The translations under genes were made by a program, and so were the position numbers. From Hominilimicola fabiformis (lineage in GTDB: Bacteria; Bacillota; Clostridia; UBA1381): 64,000 bases of DNA. Position 1 is the stretch's first letter, and the number at the start of each line of letters is the position of its first letter. The stretch is taken from positions 1-64,000 of the forward strand of contig NZ_JAJEQM010000018.1 in NCBI RefSeq assembly GCF_020687385.1, given 5' to 3'. Below the pieces are notes generated by a model. That model searched no databases. It worked only from the letters and a program-made list of their open reading frames with translations, and had not been told where the DNA came from. Below, one piece after another: positions 24,322 through 33,850 of this stretch.

Positions 24322-26752
24322 CTTTCTGTATTTCCTCCGGCTTCGTCGTCATATACGAATACAGCTTCAAGTCTTTCGGGAAACGGTCTACAAACGGAAT
24401 GATTACATTTCCGTAAAATAAAAGTCCCTCGCCCTCGCCCGACTGCGTTACATACGATAATTGGTGAGGGGATATATTAAGCTGCTTCGCTAAAATCTGT
24501 CTGTCGCCGCCTGCCTGATTGAGCATATAGATAAAATCGGAATTTTCAAAAATATTCTCAATCTCTCTTGACGATAACAGGTCTTTGACATTCTGCGTTA
24601 TGCCTGTCGGAATACCGCCCCATTTACGAAAGCGTTTCCAAATCTCAACCGAATATGCCGCCGTCTGTTCCTCCTTTAACAGTAAATGAAATTCGTCTAC
24701 ATAATACCGCGTCGCCTTATGCTCCGCGCGGTTAATTGTTACTCTGTTCCATACCTGATCCTGAACAATCAGCATACCCAGCTTTTTAAGCTGCTTGCCG
24801 AGCTCTTTAATGTCATAGCAGACAATACGGTTATTTACATTTACATTTGTACGGTGATTAAACACGTTTAATGAACCGTTTACATACAAATCAAGCGCCG
24901 ACGCGATACGCTGCGCTTCCGGCTCCGGCATAGCTTTAAGCTCGTTATATAAATCTTCCAAAATCGGCATTTTAGACGGTTCGGGATTAGCGAGGTACGG
25001 ACGGTATATATTTATAACCGCTCTGTCAATCACGCTTTTTTCAATCGGTTCAAGTCCGTTCTTGCCGCCGACAATAAGCTCACACAATGAAAGTATAAAA
25101 TCTGATTTTAATTGTACGGGATTTTCGTCCTCGCTGTAATTGAGGTTAATGTCCATTGGATTGATATAATCGTGCGAGTTCGGGGAAATCCGTATAATCT
25201 GACCGTTAAGCCTTGACACAAGCGGCGCGTACTCCGCTTCCGGATCGCATATAATTATATCGTCCTGCGTTACAAGGAAAGCGTTAGCAATCTCTCTTTT
25301 CGCGCTGAATGATTTACCACTGCCGGGTGTGCCTAAAATTAAGCCATTCGGATTTTTGAGCTTCTTTCGGTCAACAAGTATCATATTATTTGATAATGCG
25401 TTTAAACCGTAATATAACGCTTCATCGCCGGCTTGAAAAAGCTCCTGCGTAGTAAAGGGTACAAAAATAGCGGTTGACGAGGTAGTCAATCCGCGTTGTA
25501 TCTCTATTTGATTTAATCCGATAGGCACGCTTGACATTAGCGCCTGTTCCTGCTGGAAGTCAAGACGCTTTAATGCACAGTTATATTTTTGAGCGATACC
25601 CTGCGCCGCGAAAAACATATTATCAAGTTTTTGTTTGTTATCCGCCGTATTCATCACAAGAACAGTAACAAGGAACATTCTTTCATTTCTGCTCTGCAAC
25701 TGCTCTAATAAATTCTTTGCTTCACCGCCGAATGTCGCAAGGTCTGACGGTATAATATCCATATCATAACCGCTTCTGACCGCCTTTTTCTGTTCCTCAA
25801 TCTTCATCTTGTCAAGGTCGGTTATTTTCCGCTTGACCGTCTTTATAGCTTCCGACTGGTCGATAGACTTAATATGAATATTTACGCCTATTCCCATATC
25901 GAGGTCGAGGAAATCCGCAAGCATACGGTCTGTTAATTCAGGCGCGAGTATCTGTAAAAATGATACAGTTCCAATTCTGCCGCCCATTCCAAACGTGCGG
26001 CTGTCGCGGAAATCAAACGAGGTAGGCGCAATAAAATCCTTTGAGGAAAGCCCCGTCTTATGTACCAAATCCCAATGAAAGCCGAATTTGTCTTTTTCGC
26101 CCTCATTGAAAGTACAGTGTAAAAGCTCTAAACGCTCTAATCCGTTAAGCGGTCTTGCCTGTACGCCAAGAGCCTTGAAGTTGCCGAGTATATCTGTTTC
26201 GATACGCTCTAACTTCTGCTTAGCCGCCTTTAAGTTATCCGCTTCAATTCCGAATGTGATAAATTTGCGCTTTATAATACCGTTGTTTCCGCGCGACAAC
26301 TGATTTTTGAGCATACCCATATACTCAATGCGTATGTCATTAAAATTGTCTGCCTGTTCGGGAATATGTACGGCTTTTTCATACTCCGCCATATCGACAG
26401 TCTGATTGAGGAAAGAAAACTGTACAGAAATTGACTGGTCGAAATAGTTAAGAAAATCGCAGTAGTTTTCAAATATCTCGTTTTTATCCTCATTCCTTGC
26501 AAGCTGATAATTTATATCGAAAAACTGAATTGTTTTTGTAAAATAATTATCCTTGACTTTACATATCCCGTCCGGGTACATTTCCTTATATGGAATAGTC
26601 TGCTGTGCTGACGCTGCGCGCCTGCCCTGCATTTGCGCTTTTCTGATAGCTGCCGCAATAGCCTTTTTCTGTCGTGCTGAAAGCGGCTTATTCGCTGATA
26701 TTATGTGCTTTTTCTTTTGTTTTGGTCTTGTGTTTGTATTCTGCTTCGGCAA
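24314..26752 (-). CDS. virB4: VirB4-like conjugation ATPase
   Basis: The motor ATPase of the type IV secretion system, 812 residues. Walker A is GTPGSGKSFSAKREI in the second half and Walker B is RYYVDEFHLLL; the N-terminal half is the CagE/TrbE-type domain. The start is TTG at 26752, supported by AGGAGG nine bases upstream. This gives a 65-base overlap with the PrgI gene. The order PrgI-VirB4-methylase is that of Tn1549-like ICEs. Confidence 0.94.
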   Translation of the reverse strand: MPKQNTNTRPKQKKKHIISANKPLSARQKKAIAAAIRKAQMQGRRAASAQQTIPYKEMYPDGICKVKDNYFTKTIQFFDINYQLARNEDKNEIFENYCDFLNYFDQSISVQFSFLNQTVDMAEYEKAVHIPEQADNFNDIRIEYMGMLKNQLSRGNNGIIKRKFITFGIEADNLKAAKQKLERIETDILGNFKALGVQARPLNGLERLELLHCTFNEGEKDKFGFHWDLVHKTGLSSKDFIAPTSFDFRDSRTFGMGGRIGTVSFLQILAPELTDRMLADFLDLDMGIGVNIHIKSIDQSEAIKTVKRKITDLDKMKIEEQKKAVRSGYDMDIIPSDLATFGGEAKNLLEQLQSRNERMFLVTVLVMNTADNKQKLDNMFFAAQGIAQKYNCALKRLDFQQEQALMSSVPIGLNQIEIQRGLTTSSTAIFVPFTTQELFQAGDEALYYGLNALSNNMILVDRKKLKNPNGLILGTPGSGKSFSAKREIANAFLVTQDDIIICDPEAEYAPLVSRLNGQIIRISPNSHDYINPMDINLNYSEDENPVQLKSDFILSLCELIVGGKNGLEPIEKSVIDRAVINIYRPYLANPEPSKMPILEDLYNELKAMPEPEAQRIASALDLYVNGSLNVFNHRTNVNVNNRIVCYDIKELGKQLKKLGMLIVQDQVWNRVTINRAEHKATRYYVDEFHLLLKEEQTAAYSVEIWKRFRKWGGIPTGITQNVKDLLSSREIENIFENSDFIYMLNQAGGDRQILAKQLNISPHQLSYVTQSGEGEGLLFYGNVIIPFVDRFPKDLKLYSYMTTKPEEIQKDE

Positions 26753-27122
26753 TTATTTTGACCTCCTTATCAAGTTTAATTTGGTTCATAATTGCCGAAT
26801 ACATATTATTTGTTTTATACGGTCTGACTCTCGGCGTCAAAAATCTTGACCGTATATAATTTCTTAAAATCTTTTCTGCCGGCTGTCCGTCCTTTTCGTA
26901 CATAGCGAGGAAGAAGAACGGCAAGGCCGCGATTACAAGCGTCATAACCGCGCCGGTTGTGCCAAGCGCGCCGCGCGTAAGAAAGTATGTCGGAACAGCG
27001 ACAGCGGCCGCAAGTCCAAAGCATATAAGCTGACGCTTCGTAAGGTTAAAAGCTACCTTTGTTTTTACGGTAGTTAAATCTTTTGGTACGGGAACATAAG
27101 GAATAAAAATTCCCCCTTTCAT
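26688..27122 (-). CDS. PrgI-family membrane protein (VirB3-like)
   Basis: About 144 residues with two adjacent membrane segments (QLICFGLAAAVAVPTYFLTR and TTGAVMTLVIAALPFFFLAM) after the family hallmark YVPVPKDLTTVKTKVAFNLT. It would act as a VirB3-like partner of VirB4 in the inner membrane complex. The start is unclear: the ATG at 27122 has no ribosome binding site, while GGGGG lies seven bases before an in-frame ATT at 27104, close to where homologues begin (M-x-YVPVPKD). The 3' end overlaps virB4. Confidence 0.85.
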   Translation of the reverse strand: MKGGIFIPYVPVPKDLTTVKTKVAFNLTKRQLICFGLAAAVAVPTYFLTRGALGTTGAVMTLVIAALPFFFLAMYEKDGQPAEKILRNYIRSRFLTPRVRPYKTNNMYSAIMNQIKLDKEVKIIAEAEYKHKTKTKEKAHNISE

Positions 27123-27132
27123 TTTTTTATTT

Positions 27133-28002
27133 TTAATGTGCGTTAAATATTGACTTTGACAGATTACCTGTCTTGAACAGGGAAAAGCATAGTACAACCG
27201 TATATGCCGCAATCGTAAATATGGTAGTATGCAGATTATTGGTTACAACAAAACCGTTTACCAACGCCGCATAAATGCCTACGCATACCATAATGAAAAA
27301 TCCCTGAAAGCCTAATGCCACAAGTCCGCGCAAATAGTTATTTCCCATTTGCCCCCATTCGCGATTAGTCATTGTCGCAAACGGGATAGCTCCAACCGAG
27401 CAATATAAATAAATCTCTATCATACGTCCGAATATTACGACGGTAATACAAACGGATAGAATTTTCATACATAAACTAACAAGCGAGGTTTCCAAAACTA
27501 ATAGGAACAGTTCGCCCATTCCCATAGCTTCAAGAGTAGTTCGTATGTCGGCAAGCGCGGAAGATATATCAATGTTCGTGTTCGCACCGATTACCCCCGC
27601 GCTGTTCGTTACAATATGCTGCGCAACGTCAAATACCGCCATAGTAATGTCAAAGGTGTGGGTAACAATATAAATTGCTACCCCAGCCTTTAAGAAATAT
27701 TTGAAGAACATAAACGTGTCTATATCGTGCATATTGTTCTTTTCCGTAATCATAGTTATTAGCTCATAGCATAAGACAAAGGCTATAATAAGCCCCGCAA
27801 TCGGCAGAATAACCGTCTGAGAAATATTCTGTATCAAAGAAAATATGCTTGCGTTCCAGCCCTGCGGCGTCTGTCCGACGTCCGCCGCAATCGTGGCGAC
27901 TTTCTCGTTTACGTCATTAAACATTGTTGATAAACTACCCTCAATAAGCGAAATCAGAAAATCGCAAATCGCTTGTGTAATTTTATCAATTATTGAGTTC
28001 AT
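27133..28002 (-). CDS. VirB6/TrbL-like polytopic membrane protein
   Basis: A 289-residue protein with about six hydrophobic segments (for example ILPIAGLIIAFVLCYELITM and FFIMVCVGIYAALVNGFVV), an extracytoplasmic-type loop after residue 120, and the conserved part TNREWGQMGNNYLRGLVALG. It corresponds to the channel-forming VirB6-like protein of CTn-type ICEs. Its ATG overlaps the stop of the 3' part of maff2 (TGATG), so in the intact element it would be coupled to maff2. The IME insertion has cut it off from the upstream part of the operon. Confidence 0.88.
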   Translation of the reverse strand: MNSIIDKITQAICDFLISLIEGSLSTMFNDVNEKVATIAADVGQTPQGWNASIFSLIQNISQTVILPIAGLIIAFVLCYELITMITEKNNMHDIDTFMFFKYFLKAGVAIYIVTHTFDITMAVFDVAQHIVTNSAGVIGANTNIDISSALADIRTTLEAMGMGELFLLVLETSLVSLCMKILSVCITVVIFGRMIEIYLYCSVGAIPFATMTNREWGQMGNNYLRGLVALGFQGFFIMVCVGIYAALVNGFVVTNNLHTTIFTIAAYTVVLCFSLFKTGNLSKSIFNAH

Positions 28003-28097
28003 CAGCTAAACAGCCCTGAGAGCAAGGGAACAAGTGTAGTTCCAATCAGCACGACGCCGCCGCCCGCCATAAGCTGTTTAATTCCCTGCGACTTTGC
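28002..28097 (-). pseudogene. maff2: maff2, 3' fragment (interrupted by the IME)
   Basis: The frame ending at the TGA of 28002-28004 encodes AKSQGIKQLMAGGGVVLIGT and then TLVPLLSGLFS, the second half and second membrane segment of a Maff2-family small membrane protein (VirB2-pilin-like). It has no start of its own. It joins exactly to the 5' fragment at 35,946-36,073: removing 28,098-35,945 gives a continuous 73-codon gene. Confidence 0.92.
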
Positions 28098-28182
28098 TTA
28101 TGTGTGATAAAGAAGTAATAGAAGTGTAAAAAATTTTGCCGTTCCTATCCGGCACATGAGGTATGTCGGATAGGTCGGGCGG

Positions 28183-29808
28183 TTAGGTGTCGGGCAGTTC
28201 TACCTTGCCGACAAAAGAATAATAGATTTCGATTTCCTGTCTGCGTAACTTGCCCCGGCGTTTCCCGTCAAGGGCAACGCTTTCATGGACAACGATTTTC
28301 TCCACAAACTCCCGCAGCAGAGTAGGGGTAAGTTCTTCAATGGTAGTGTGCCTGCGTACCACATTCATAAACTTTTCAGCGTTTGCGGTGGCTTCCTGCG
28401 CTTTGGAAAGTTCTTCCCGCAGTCTGGCGGCACGTTCTTTCAGTTCTTTCTGCTCGGCTTCATAGTCTGCCGACAGCTCTGTGAAACGCTCGTCCGATAT
28501 GCGCCCGGTTACGCTGTCCTCATACAGCCGCTTGAAGATAGCAGATAACTCGGCTATGCGTTTCTCGGCGGCTTCCAGCTCCTTTTTCTTGGCGGCGTTC
28601 CTGCGTCTGTCCCCGTCCTCATTCTGCTCGATTAAAAGCTTCATAAACCGGGCTTCATGCTTTGCCGCATAGCTGGTAACTTTCCGCAGATTGGAGAGTA
28701 CGCCAGCGGTCAAGAGGTCAGTGCGGATAAAGTGCGCTGTGCAGTCGGCGGTGCGTTTCTTGTAGCTTCCGCAGATATAACAGTCCTGCTTGCGCTTGTC
28801 CGTCTGGTATCGCTGCTGGTACATGACGCTGCCGCAGTCGGCACAAAAGAGTATGCCGGAGAACAAGCCCACTTCGTCATAACGGTTGGGGCGTTTGCGC
28901 TGCTTGCGTAACTCCTGCACCCGTTCCCACGTTTCCCGGTCAATGATAGGCTCATGGTGGTTCTCAAAAACCGCCTGCTTTTCCGGGGGATTTTCTATGC
29001 TGTGTTTCAGCTTGTAGGACGGCTTCTCGGTCTTAAAGTTTACCAGACAGCCCGTATATTCCCGGTTTTCCAGCAGATGAACCACGGTATTGGTCGCCCA
29101 CTTGCACTCATAGCCGGGGTGGTAGCGGCGGGTGCTGCCCGTCCTGCGGTATTCCAGCGTCCCCGGCGTGGGGATTTGCTGCTCGGTCAGCATACGGGCT
29201 ATCTTGGTCGGACCGTTCCCGGCAAGGCAAAGGCTGTAAATCTGCCGTACCACCGGGGCGGCTTCCTCGTCAATGATAAAGTTTTCGTCCTCGTCCATGA
29301 GGTAGCCATAGACGGGCTTGCTTGTGATGGGCTTTCCGCTCATGCCCTTAGAGCGTTTTACTGCCTTGATTTTCTTGCTCGTATCTCTCACCAGCCATTC
29401 GTTAAAAATGTTCCGCAGCGGGGCAAAATCATTTTCCCCCTGTGCGCTGTCCACTCCGTCATTGATAGCGATGAAGCGGACACCTTTCTGTGGGAAAATC
29501 ATTTCTGTGTACATTCCCACCTGTAAGTAGTTTCGCCCTAACCTCGACATATCCTTGACGATAACTGTCCCGACTTTCCCTGCTTCAATGTCTGCAAGCA
29601 TGGCTTGAAATCCGGGTCTTTGAAAGTTCGCACCGGAATAACCGTCGTCGGTGTACCAGCGCAGATTAGAAAATCCATTCTGTTTGGCATAGGTTTCCAA
29701 AATCCTCTTTTGGTTGGAAATGGAATTGCTCTCGCCTTGCAGCTCGTCCTCATGGGACAGTCTTGGGTAAAGGGCGGTAATGAGTTGCTGGGTGGTCTGT
29801 CTTAACAT
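28183..29808 (-). CDS. Large serine recombinase of the IME
   Basis: This 541-residue TnpX-like recombinase would integrate and excise the IME at maff2. The resolvase domain (about 8-155) has the nucleophile Ser18 in YPRLSHED and the conserved VIVKDMSRLGRNY. The recombinase domain follows (YGYLMDEDENFIID...NGPTKIARMLTEQQIPTPG), then a zinc ribbon CADCGSVMYQ...CYICGSYKK and a coiled coil. A DUF4368-like C-terminus ends in IEIYYSFVGKVELPDT. GGAGG precedes the ATG. It lies 85 bases from the element end, as usual for this type. Confidence 0.95.
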   Translation of the reverse strand: MLRQTTQQLITALYPRLSHEDELQGESNSISNQKRILETYAKQNGFSNLRWYTDDGYSGANFQRPGFQAMLADIEAGKVGTVIVKDMSRLGRNYLQVGMYTEMIFPQKGVRFIAINDGVDSAQGENDFAPLRNIFNEWLVRDTSKKIKAVKRSKGMSGKPITSKPVYGYLMDEDENFIIDEEAAPVVRQIYSLCLAGNGPTKIARMLTEQQIPTPGTLEYRRTGSTRRYHPGYECKWATNTVVHLLENREYTGCLVNFKTEKPSYKLKHSIENPPEKQAVFENHHEPIIDRETWERVQELRKQRKRPNRYDEVGLFSGILFCADCGSVMYQQRYQTDKRKQDCYICGSYKKRTADCTAHFIRTDLLTAGVLSNLRKVTSYAAKHEARFMKLLIEQNEDGDRRRNAAKKKELEAAEKRIAELSAIFKRLYEDSVTGRISDERFTELSADYEAEQKELKERAARLREELSKAQEATANAEKFMNVVRRHTTIEELTPTLLREFVEKIVVHESVALDGKRRGKLRRQEIEIYYSFVGKVELPDT

Positions 29809-29935
29809 AAATTCCTCCGTTTCCGACAGCCAGCCCCACTATTCCGTACCTTGATTGTACCACATGGGGCGGCTGTCTGTATAGCGGCAAAAGCGTCAAA
29901 TCTGCTTCTTTACGGTCGGTAAAAATGACGGTTTT

Positions 29936-30130
29936 TCAATCAGGCTTATCACAGGTCAAATATCCGGCGGCGGCTTCTGCTTCCAGCACTTTCATCATCT
30001 TGTCAGCGGCGGTGTCGGTCGCCCCCTCCTTGAAAAAGCCAGACACCACAAGGATTGTGTTGCCTATCCTCGTTTCGGTCACGCAGTCCGGGCGGCGGGC
30101 AGGGCGTTTGTTTCTCTGGGTGTCGGTCAT
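29936..30130 (-). CDS. tnpW: TnpW-like small transposon protein
   Basis: The 64-residue protein starts MTDTQRNKRPARRPDCVTET and continues with RIGNTILVVSGFFKEGATDTAADKM, the pattern of TnpW from Tn4451-type elements. Function is unknown, possibly a recombination or regulatory accessory. The ATG at 30130 overlaps the end of the ATPase gene by four bases. Confidence 0.82.
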   Translation of the reverse strand: MTDTQRNKRPARRPDCVTETRIGNTILVVSGFFKEGATDTAADKMMKVLEAEAAAGYLTCDKPD

Positions 30131-30981
30131 AGGCAAATCTCCTTTCCGGCAAGCAGCCGTTTCAGCTGTTCCATTTTTCCCTGTGCGGCGGCTTTCCTCA
30201 AATTCTCCCCGGTAAAGCAGAGAGGGGAACACATTTCAAGCAGGCGGTCATAAATCCGGGCGTGGGCGGTGTCCTCCGGGTGCTGCAATTCCTCCAGCGT
30301 GAGGTTGGTCGTCACAATCAGCGGCTTCCTGCTCCGGTAGCGGCTGTCAATCACATTGTAGACCTGTTCCAGACCGTATTCTGTGCCACGCTCCATTCCA
30401 AAATCGTCAATGATGAGCAGGGGGAAGCTGCAAAGGCGGGAAATATATTCGTTCCTGCCCGCAAAGCTGGCGGCAAGGTCGTTTAATATTGCTGCAAAGT
30501 TTGTCATGCACACCGGGACTTCCTGCTCCATGAGGGCGTTTGCAATACACCCGGCAAAATAGCTTTTCCCAGTGCCTACCCTGCCCCACAAGAGCAGCCC
30601 GTAGTTCCCGTCCTTTATCTGTTCCCAGCGTGCCACATATCCGGCGGCGTTCTTCATCTGCGGGCAGCTGCCGTTATCGTTGGCAAATGTCCAGTCCTGC
30701 ATGGTCTTGTCTGTAAAGCCCTGCCGTTTCAGCCGTTCCACCGTTTCAAGGTGGCTGCGCCGCTTCTCGGCGGCTTCCCGTTCCTTACGGGCTGCCCGCT
30801 GGCAGTCGCACTCTGACGGGTGGCGGTCACGCCCGAAAAAGGTCTTGCCCTCCGGGAAATAGGCTTCTTTGGGTTTCCGGCATTTGCCGCAGTATAAAAG
30901 CCCGTCCTCCCCGGTGTAATCCTCCGGCTCGGCTGTGGTGTCGGTCATAGGCAGTATGGTGTTGTGGATTGTATCGGTCAT
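30127..30981 (-). CDS. DnaC/IstB-like ATPase
   Basis: A 284-residue AAA+ ATPase like the helicase loader DnaC. After an N-terminal zinc-binding stretch with CGKCRKP...CDCQRAARKE, the Walker A motif is WGRVGTGKSYFAG and Walker B is LLIIDDFGMERG. It would load a helicase for IME replication together with the RepA protein encoded just upstream. The ATG at 30981 has GGAGGG before it and overlaps the RepA stop as ATGA. A longer reading to 31059 has no support. Confidence 0.88.
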   Translation of the reverse strand: MTDTIHNTILPMTDTTAEPEDYTGEDGLLYCGKCRKPKEAYFPEGKTFFGRDRHPSECDCQRAARKEREAAEKRRSHLETVERLKRQGFTDKTMQDWTFANDNGSCPQMKNAAGYVARWEQIKDGNYGLLLWGRVGTGKSYFAGCIANALMEQEVPVCMTNFAAILNDLAASFAGRNEYISRLCSFPLLIIDDFGMERGTEYGLEQVYNVIDSRYRSRKPLIVTTNLTLEELQHPEDTAHARIYDRLLEMCSPLCFTGENLRKAAAQGKMEQLKRLLAGKEICL

Positions 30982-31739
30982 AGGCTTTCTCCCTCCTTGA
31001 ATGAATAGTCCGGTATGCCTTTCTTTGGCTTCTCTTTGGCAGCGTCCTCCTGCGCCCACTTGTAAATGGTGGCTGCATGGCTCTGGTACTGCTTCCCGGT
31101 GGAAGCGATGTGGCAGGAAAGGCGGTCAAGGTAATACTCCCACTTGCCGGGGAAGTCCTGTTCCAGCTCCAAAAGTTCTGTGTCAGAAAGAAATACATTT
31201 TTATATCTGCCATAAGCGGCGGGGGGCTGCCCCTCACTCGCTCCTTTTGTTTGGCTCTCTATTAGGTTGTTTATATTAGTTTGGTTAGGGGACGGTTTTC
31301 CGACCGTCATAAGGTCAGTTTTCCGGCTGTCAGTTGGTCGGTTTCCCGCCCTTATGAGGGGCGGTTTTCCGTCCGTCAGTTGGTCGGAAAACTGTACCAC
31401 TGGGATAGGCGGCACTTTCACATACAGACGGTTGGCGGCAGAAAAGCCCGTCCGTCTGCGTTCCAGCAGCCCGGCAGCGTCCAGTTCGTTCAGTGCGCCC
31501 TTTATGGTGGTGCAGCCTTTATCCAGCATTTCCGCTATCTCTGCTATGGGGTAGACAATGTATGTCCGTCCCTCGCTGTCCTGCCAGCCGTTCTTCTGCG
31601 AAAGGGTGGAACGGTCTAACAGCAGCGCATATAACTCTCTTGCGGTGTGGGATAGGTCTGTTTCCAGCAGGAAACGGGGGTAAGGCAGGTAAGCGGGCAG
31701 CTCCGTTCCTGCGGTCATATAATCAGCGATAGGGTTCAC
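30978..31739 (-). CDS. repA: RepA-type replication initiator of the IME
   Basis: The 253-residue protein has the RepA_N-type N-terminus (ADYMTAGTELPAYLPYPRFL, then LSHTARELYALLLDRSTLSQ) with a winged-helix segment (EIAEMLDKGCTTIKGALNEL). The C-terminal part is DnaD-like. It probably initiates replication of the excised circle, as in other IMEs and Tn1549-like ICEs. It is followed with ATGA overlap by the DnaC-like gene. Confidence 0.85.
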   Translation of the reverse strand: MNPIADYMTAGTELPAYLPYPRFLLETDLSHTARELYALLLDRSTLSQKNGWQDSEGRTYIVYPIAEIAEMLDKGCTTIKGALNELDAAGLLERRRTGFSAANRLYVKVPPIPVVQFSDQLTDGKPPLIRAGNRPTDSRKTDLMTVGKPSPNQTNINNLIESQTKGASEGQPPAAYGRYKNVFLSDTELLELEQDFPGKWEYYLDRLSCHIASTGKQYQSHAATIYKWAQEDAAKEKPKKGIPDYSFKEGESL

Positions 31740-31848
31740 CTCCTTGTGGTGTCTGTCTGTGGGTTCTGTTACGCTTTTAGGGGGCGTTTTTAAGGGAAAA
31801 GGATAAATGTATCACGCACCCTTTGACACCCTCCAAAAAAGCCTTGAT

Positions 31849-32235
31849 TTATGCGGGTTTGAAATGCCCTAAAGCGTGACATTTCTCCCTTTGTTTCCGC
31901 TTCCGTTTGGCGGCGTTTATCCGCTTCATGCGTCCGGCGCAGTCCGGGCAGTATTTCCCCCGGTTGGATTTTGGGAAGAAGAACGCCCCGCAGACAGCGC
32001 AGCGTTTCCGGCTTCCCCGGCGCAAGAGGGCGGCTTCCAGTGCTTCATCAAGGGGCAGGACAGCGGCGGTAAACCAGCGGCAGAGCAGCGAATAGCTGAT
32101 ACTCTGTACACACACGCAAGGCTCGCCGTCCTCCAACAGCAGGCAGTTCCCGCTGTCATAGTTGCAGCACTCATGCACAAGGCGGCGGGCTGCCCGGTAC
32201 TGGCGGTAGTCCATGCGGGGGATATTACCGTTCAT
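31849..32235 (-). CDS. Cysteine-rich VLP-type protein (IME copy)
   Basis: The 128-residue protein is a homologue of the ICE protein at 9312: CCNYDSGNC...CVCVQSISYSLLCRWF, zinc ribbon CAVCGAFFFPKSNRGKYCPDC, and a basic tail KRKRKQREK. The start at 32235 has GGAG upstream and overlaps the relaxase end by 11 bases. Its last two codons and stop lie in a DNA motif with CCCGCATAAATCAAG (31841-31861) that also follows the ICE homologue. Confidence 0.85.
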   Translation of the reverse strand: MNGNIPRMDYRQYRAARRLVHECCNYDSGNCLLLEDGEPCVCVQSISYSLLCRWFTAAVLPLDEALEAALLRRGSRKRCAVCGAFFFPKSNRGKYCPDCAGRMKRINAAKRKRKQREKCHALGHFKPA

Positions 32236-33850
32236 GGCTCTGCTCCTTTCTGCGCTGCGGCTCGCTCCGGCGTAAAATCTGGTCGATATTGCCCTTGACA
32301 GTCTGCAAGCGGCGGTACTCCTCCCGTTTTGCCCGGTAATCGTTGTAGCCGCTGTTTTTCTCTTTGATAAGGCTTTCAATCTCTGCTTGCAGGGATTTAT
32401 AGCTCGGCAGCTTGGAAATGCCGTTCTCCCTGAAATAGCGGGCGGCTGCGTCTGCTATGATAAAGTCACTTTCATGCTTCTGACGGTAGGCTGCTTTTGC
32501 TTTGGCGTTTTTCTGCTGTTTCAGCCCGTCCCGGACAGGGCGGGTCTTGGAATAGGCAAGCACCTGCCGTTGCAGCTCCTTTTTCCCGTTCAGCGTCTTT
32601 TCCACCTGCTTCAACCACGCAAGGCTTTCCTGCATGGCGGCATAGGCGGCAGAACAGGCTTCGTCCAGTTCCTCCGGGGAGGAAAAGCCGTACTGCTGAT
32701 AGGCGGTAACGGTAGCTGCCATTTGCTTTAGGTTGTGCTTTGCCGCCCAGCGGTCATAGCCCACGCCCTTGCCCTCGGCTCGCTTGGCTTCCCGGTCAAC
32801 CATGCGCTGCAAGGTGTTGTCTGCCGGGGTGGTTTTTGCAGCTTTTTCCCCTTGTAACGGCTTTTTAACTGCGGCAGGGTATTCGGGTATGGCTTTGGTC
32901 TGTTCGGCAGCTCTGTGGGCGTTCTGCGTGAGCAGGGCAAGGACAGCAGCCTTGTCAAAATCGTCCCCCAGCTTTCGGGCTGTGATAGGCTTTGTCCTGT
33001 CCGGCGTGAGGTAGGAAAGCCGCCCCCGGCTCTCCTTGACGGTCACACCCTCCCGCAGCAAAAGGGAAGAAAACTCGTCAAAGCTGCCAGCTTGGGAAAG
33101 TGCCTGCCGTATCGTCCGGCGCAGCTTCGCCTTGTCCGTTTCAAACTTGGTGGGCTTGGTCGGCTGTCCGGCGGCTTCTCTGGCGGCGTTCTCTTTGTCA
33201 AGGGCAAGCTGCCCTTTCTTTGCCGCCCAGTATTCCCGTTCGGTTATCCGTTCCTTGCTGCCGTTCAAGAGGTCGATTTGGTAAAGCCCCTCCCGGTGGC
33301 ACATTTCCATGACTTCGCTCTTGAAATATTCCATAGCGGCGTTGGTGCAGCGGTGCTTGCAGCCCTCCAGCGTGTCGGCTGGTCTGTCCATGTAGGGCAG
33401 AAGCGGGACTTCGTAAATCCGCAGGGAGTTGATGACGATATGCACATGGATATTCCCGCTGTGGTTATGCCCGTCCGGGTGGGTGCAGATTAGGGCTTGG
33501 TGTCCGGGGAAATGCTCCTTGCAGAACTGCTCGCCCAGCTCCTGCGCCCGGTCTACGGTCAAGCCGTTGTCTGTCCCGTCCCGTGGGTCAAAGCTGATGA
33601 TATAGTGGTGGCTTTTCACATCTTCCCGTTTTTGGTTTTTCTCATAGCGGAGATTGGCTCGCATACAGGCAACAGCGAAATCCTCGCCCCCGCAGTTGAG
33701 GGAAGAAATGCGGTAATCCTCCCTCGGTATCAGCCGCCCGTTTTCATCAAGGGTGGCTTTCATGGTAAACTCGTCATGCTCAAATGTGAGATAGGCTTCC
33801 GCTGCGCCATAGTCGGCGTTTTTAGAGCTGATATGTTTGAATGTTGCCAA
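32225..33850 (-). CDS. IME relaxase (MobA/VirD2-like)
   Basis: This 541-residue relaxase would nick the IME oriT and enable transfer through a conjugation channel supplied by an ICE. It begins ATFKHISSKNADYGAAEAYL, shows the histidine motif HNHSGNIHVHIVINS around residue 125, and has a long helical basic C-terminus ending RRSEPQRRKEQSHER. A TTG at 33850 fits the usual start MATFKHISSKN; a GTG at 33859 is an alternative. It overlaps mobC by 29 bases in another frame. It is only distantly related to the ICE relaxase. Confidence 0.93.
   Translation of the reverse strand: MATFKHISSKNADYGAAEAYLTFEHDEFTMKATLDENGRLIPREDYRISSLNCGGEDFAVACMRANLRYEKNQKREDVKSHHYIISFDPRDGTDNGLTVDRAQELGEQFCKEHFPGHQALICTHPDGHNHSGNIHVHIVINSLRIYEVPLLPYMDRPADTLEGCKHRCTNAAMEYFKSEVMEMCHREGLYQIDLLNGSKERITEREYWAAKKGQLALDKENAAREAAGQPTKPTKFETDKAKLRRTIRQALSQAGSFDEFSSLLLREGVTVKESRGRLSYLTPDRTKPITARKLGDDFDKAAVLALLTQNAHRAAEQTKAIPEYPAAVKKPLQGEKAAKTTPADNTLQRMVDREAKRAEGKGVGYDRWAAKHNLKQMAATVTAYQQYGFSSPEELDEACSAAYAAMQESLAWLKQVEKTLNGKKELQRQVLAYSKTRPVRDGLKQQKNAKAKAAYRQKHESDFIIADAAARYFRENGISKLPSYKSLQAEIESLIKEKNSGYNDYRAKREEYRRLQTVKGNIDQILRRSEPQRRKEQSHER

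Noticed and set aside
28250-29530. Several long plus-strand frames opposite the serine recombinase
   Set aside because: They are mirror frames of a GC-rich gene whose domains are clear on the minus strand.
28183-29808. Serine recombinase as the integrase of the whole ICE
   Set aside because: It lies 85 bases from the end of the insert that splits maff2, with its own mobilization genes, so it belongs to the IME.
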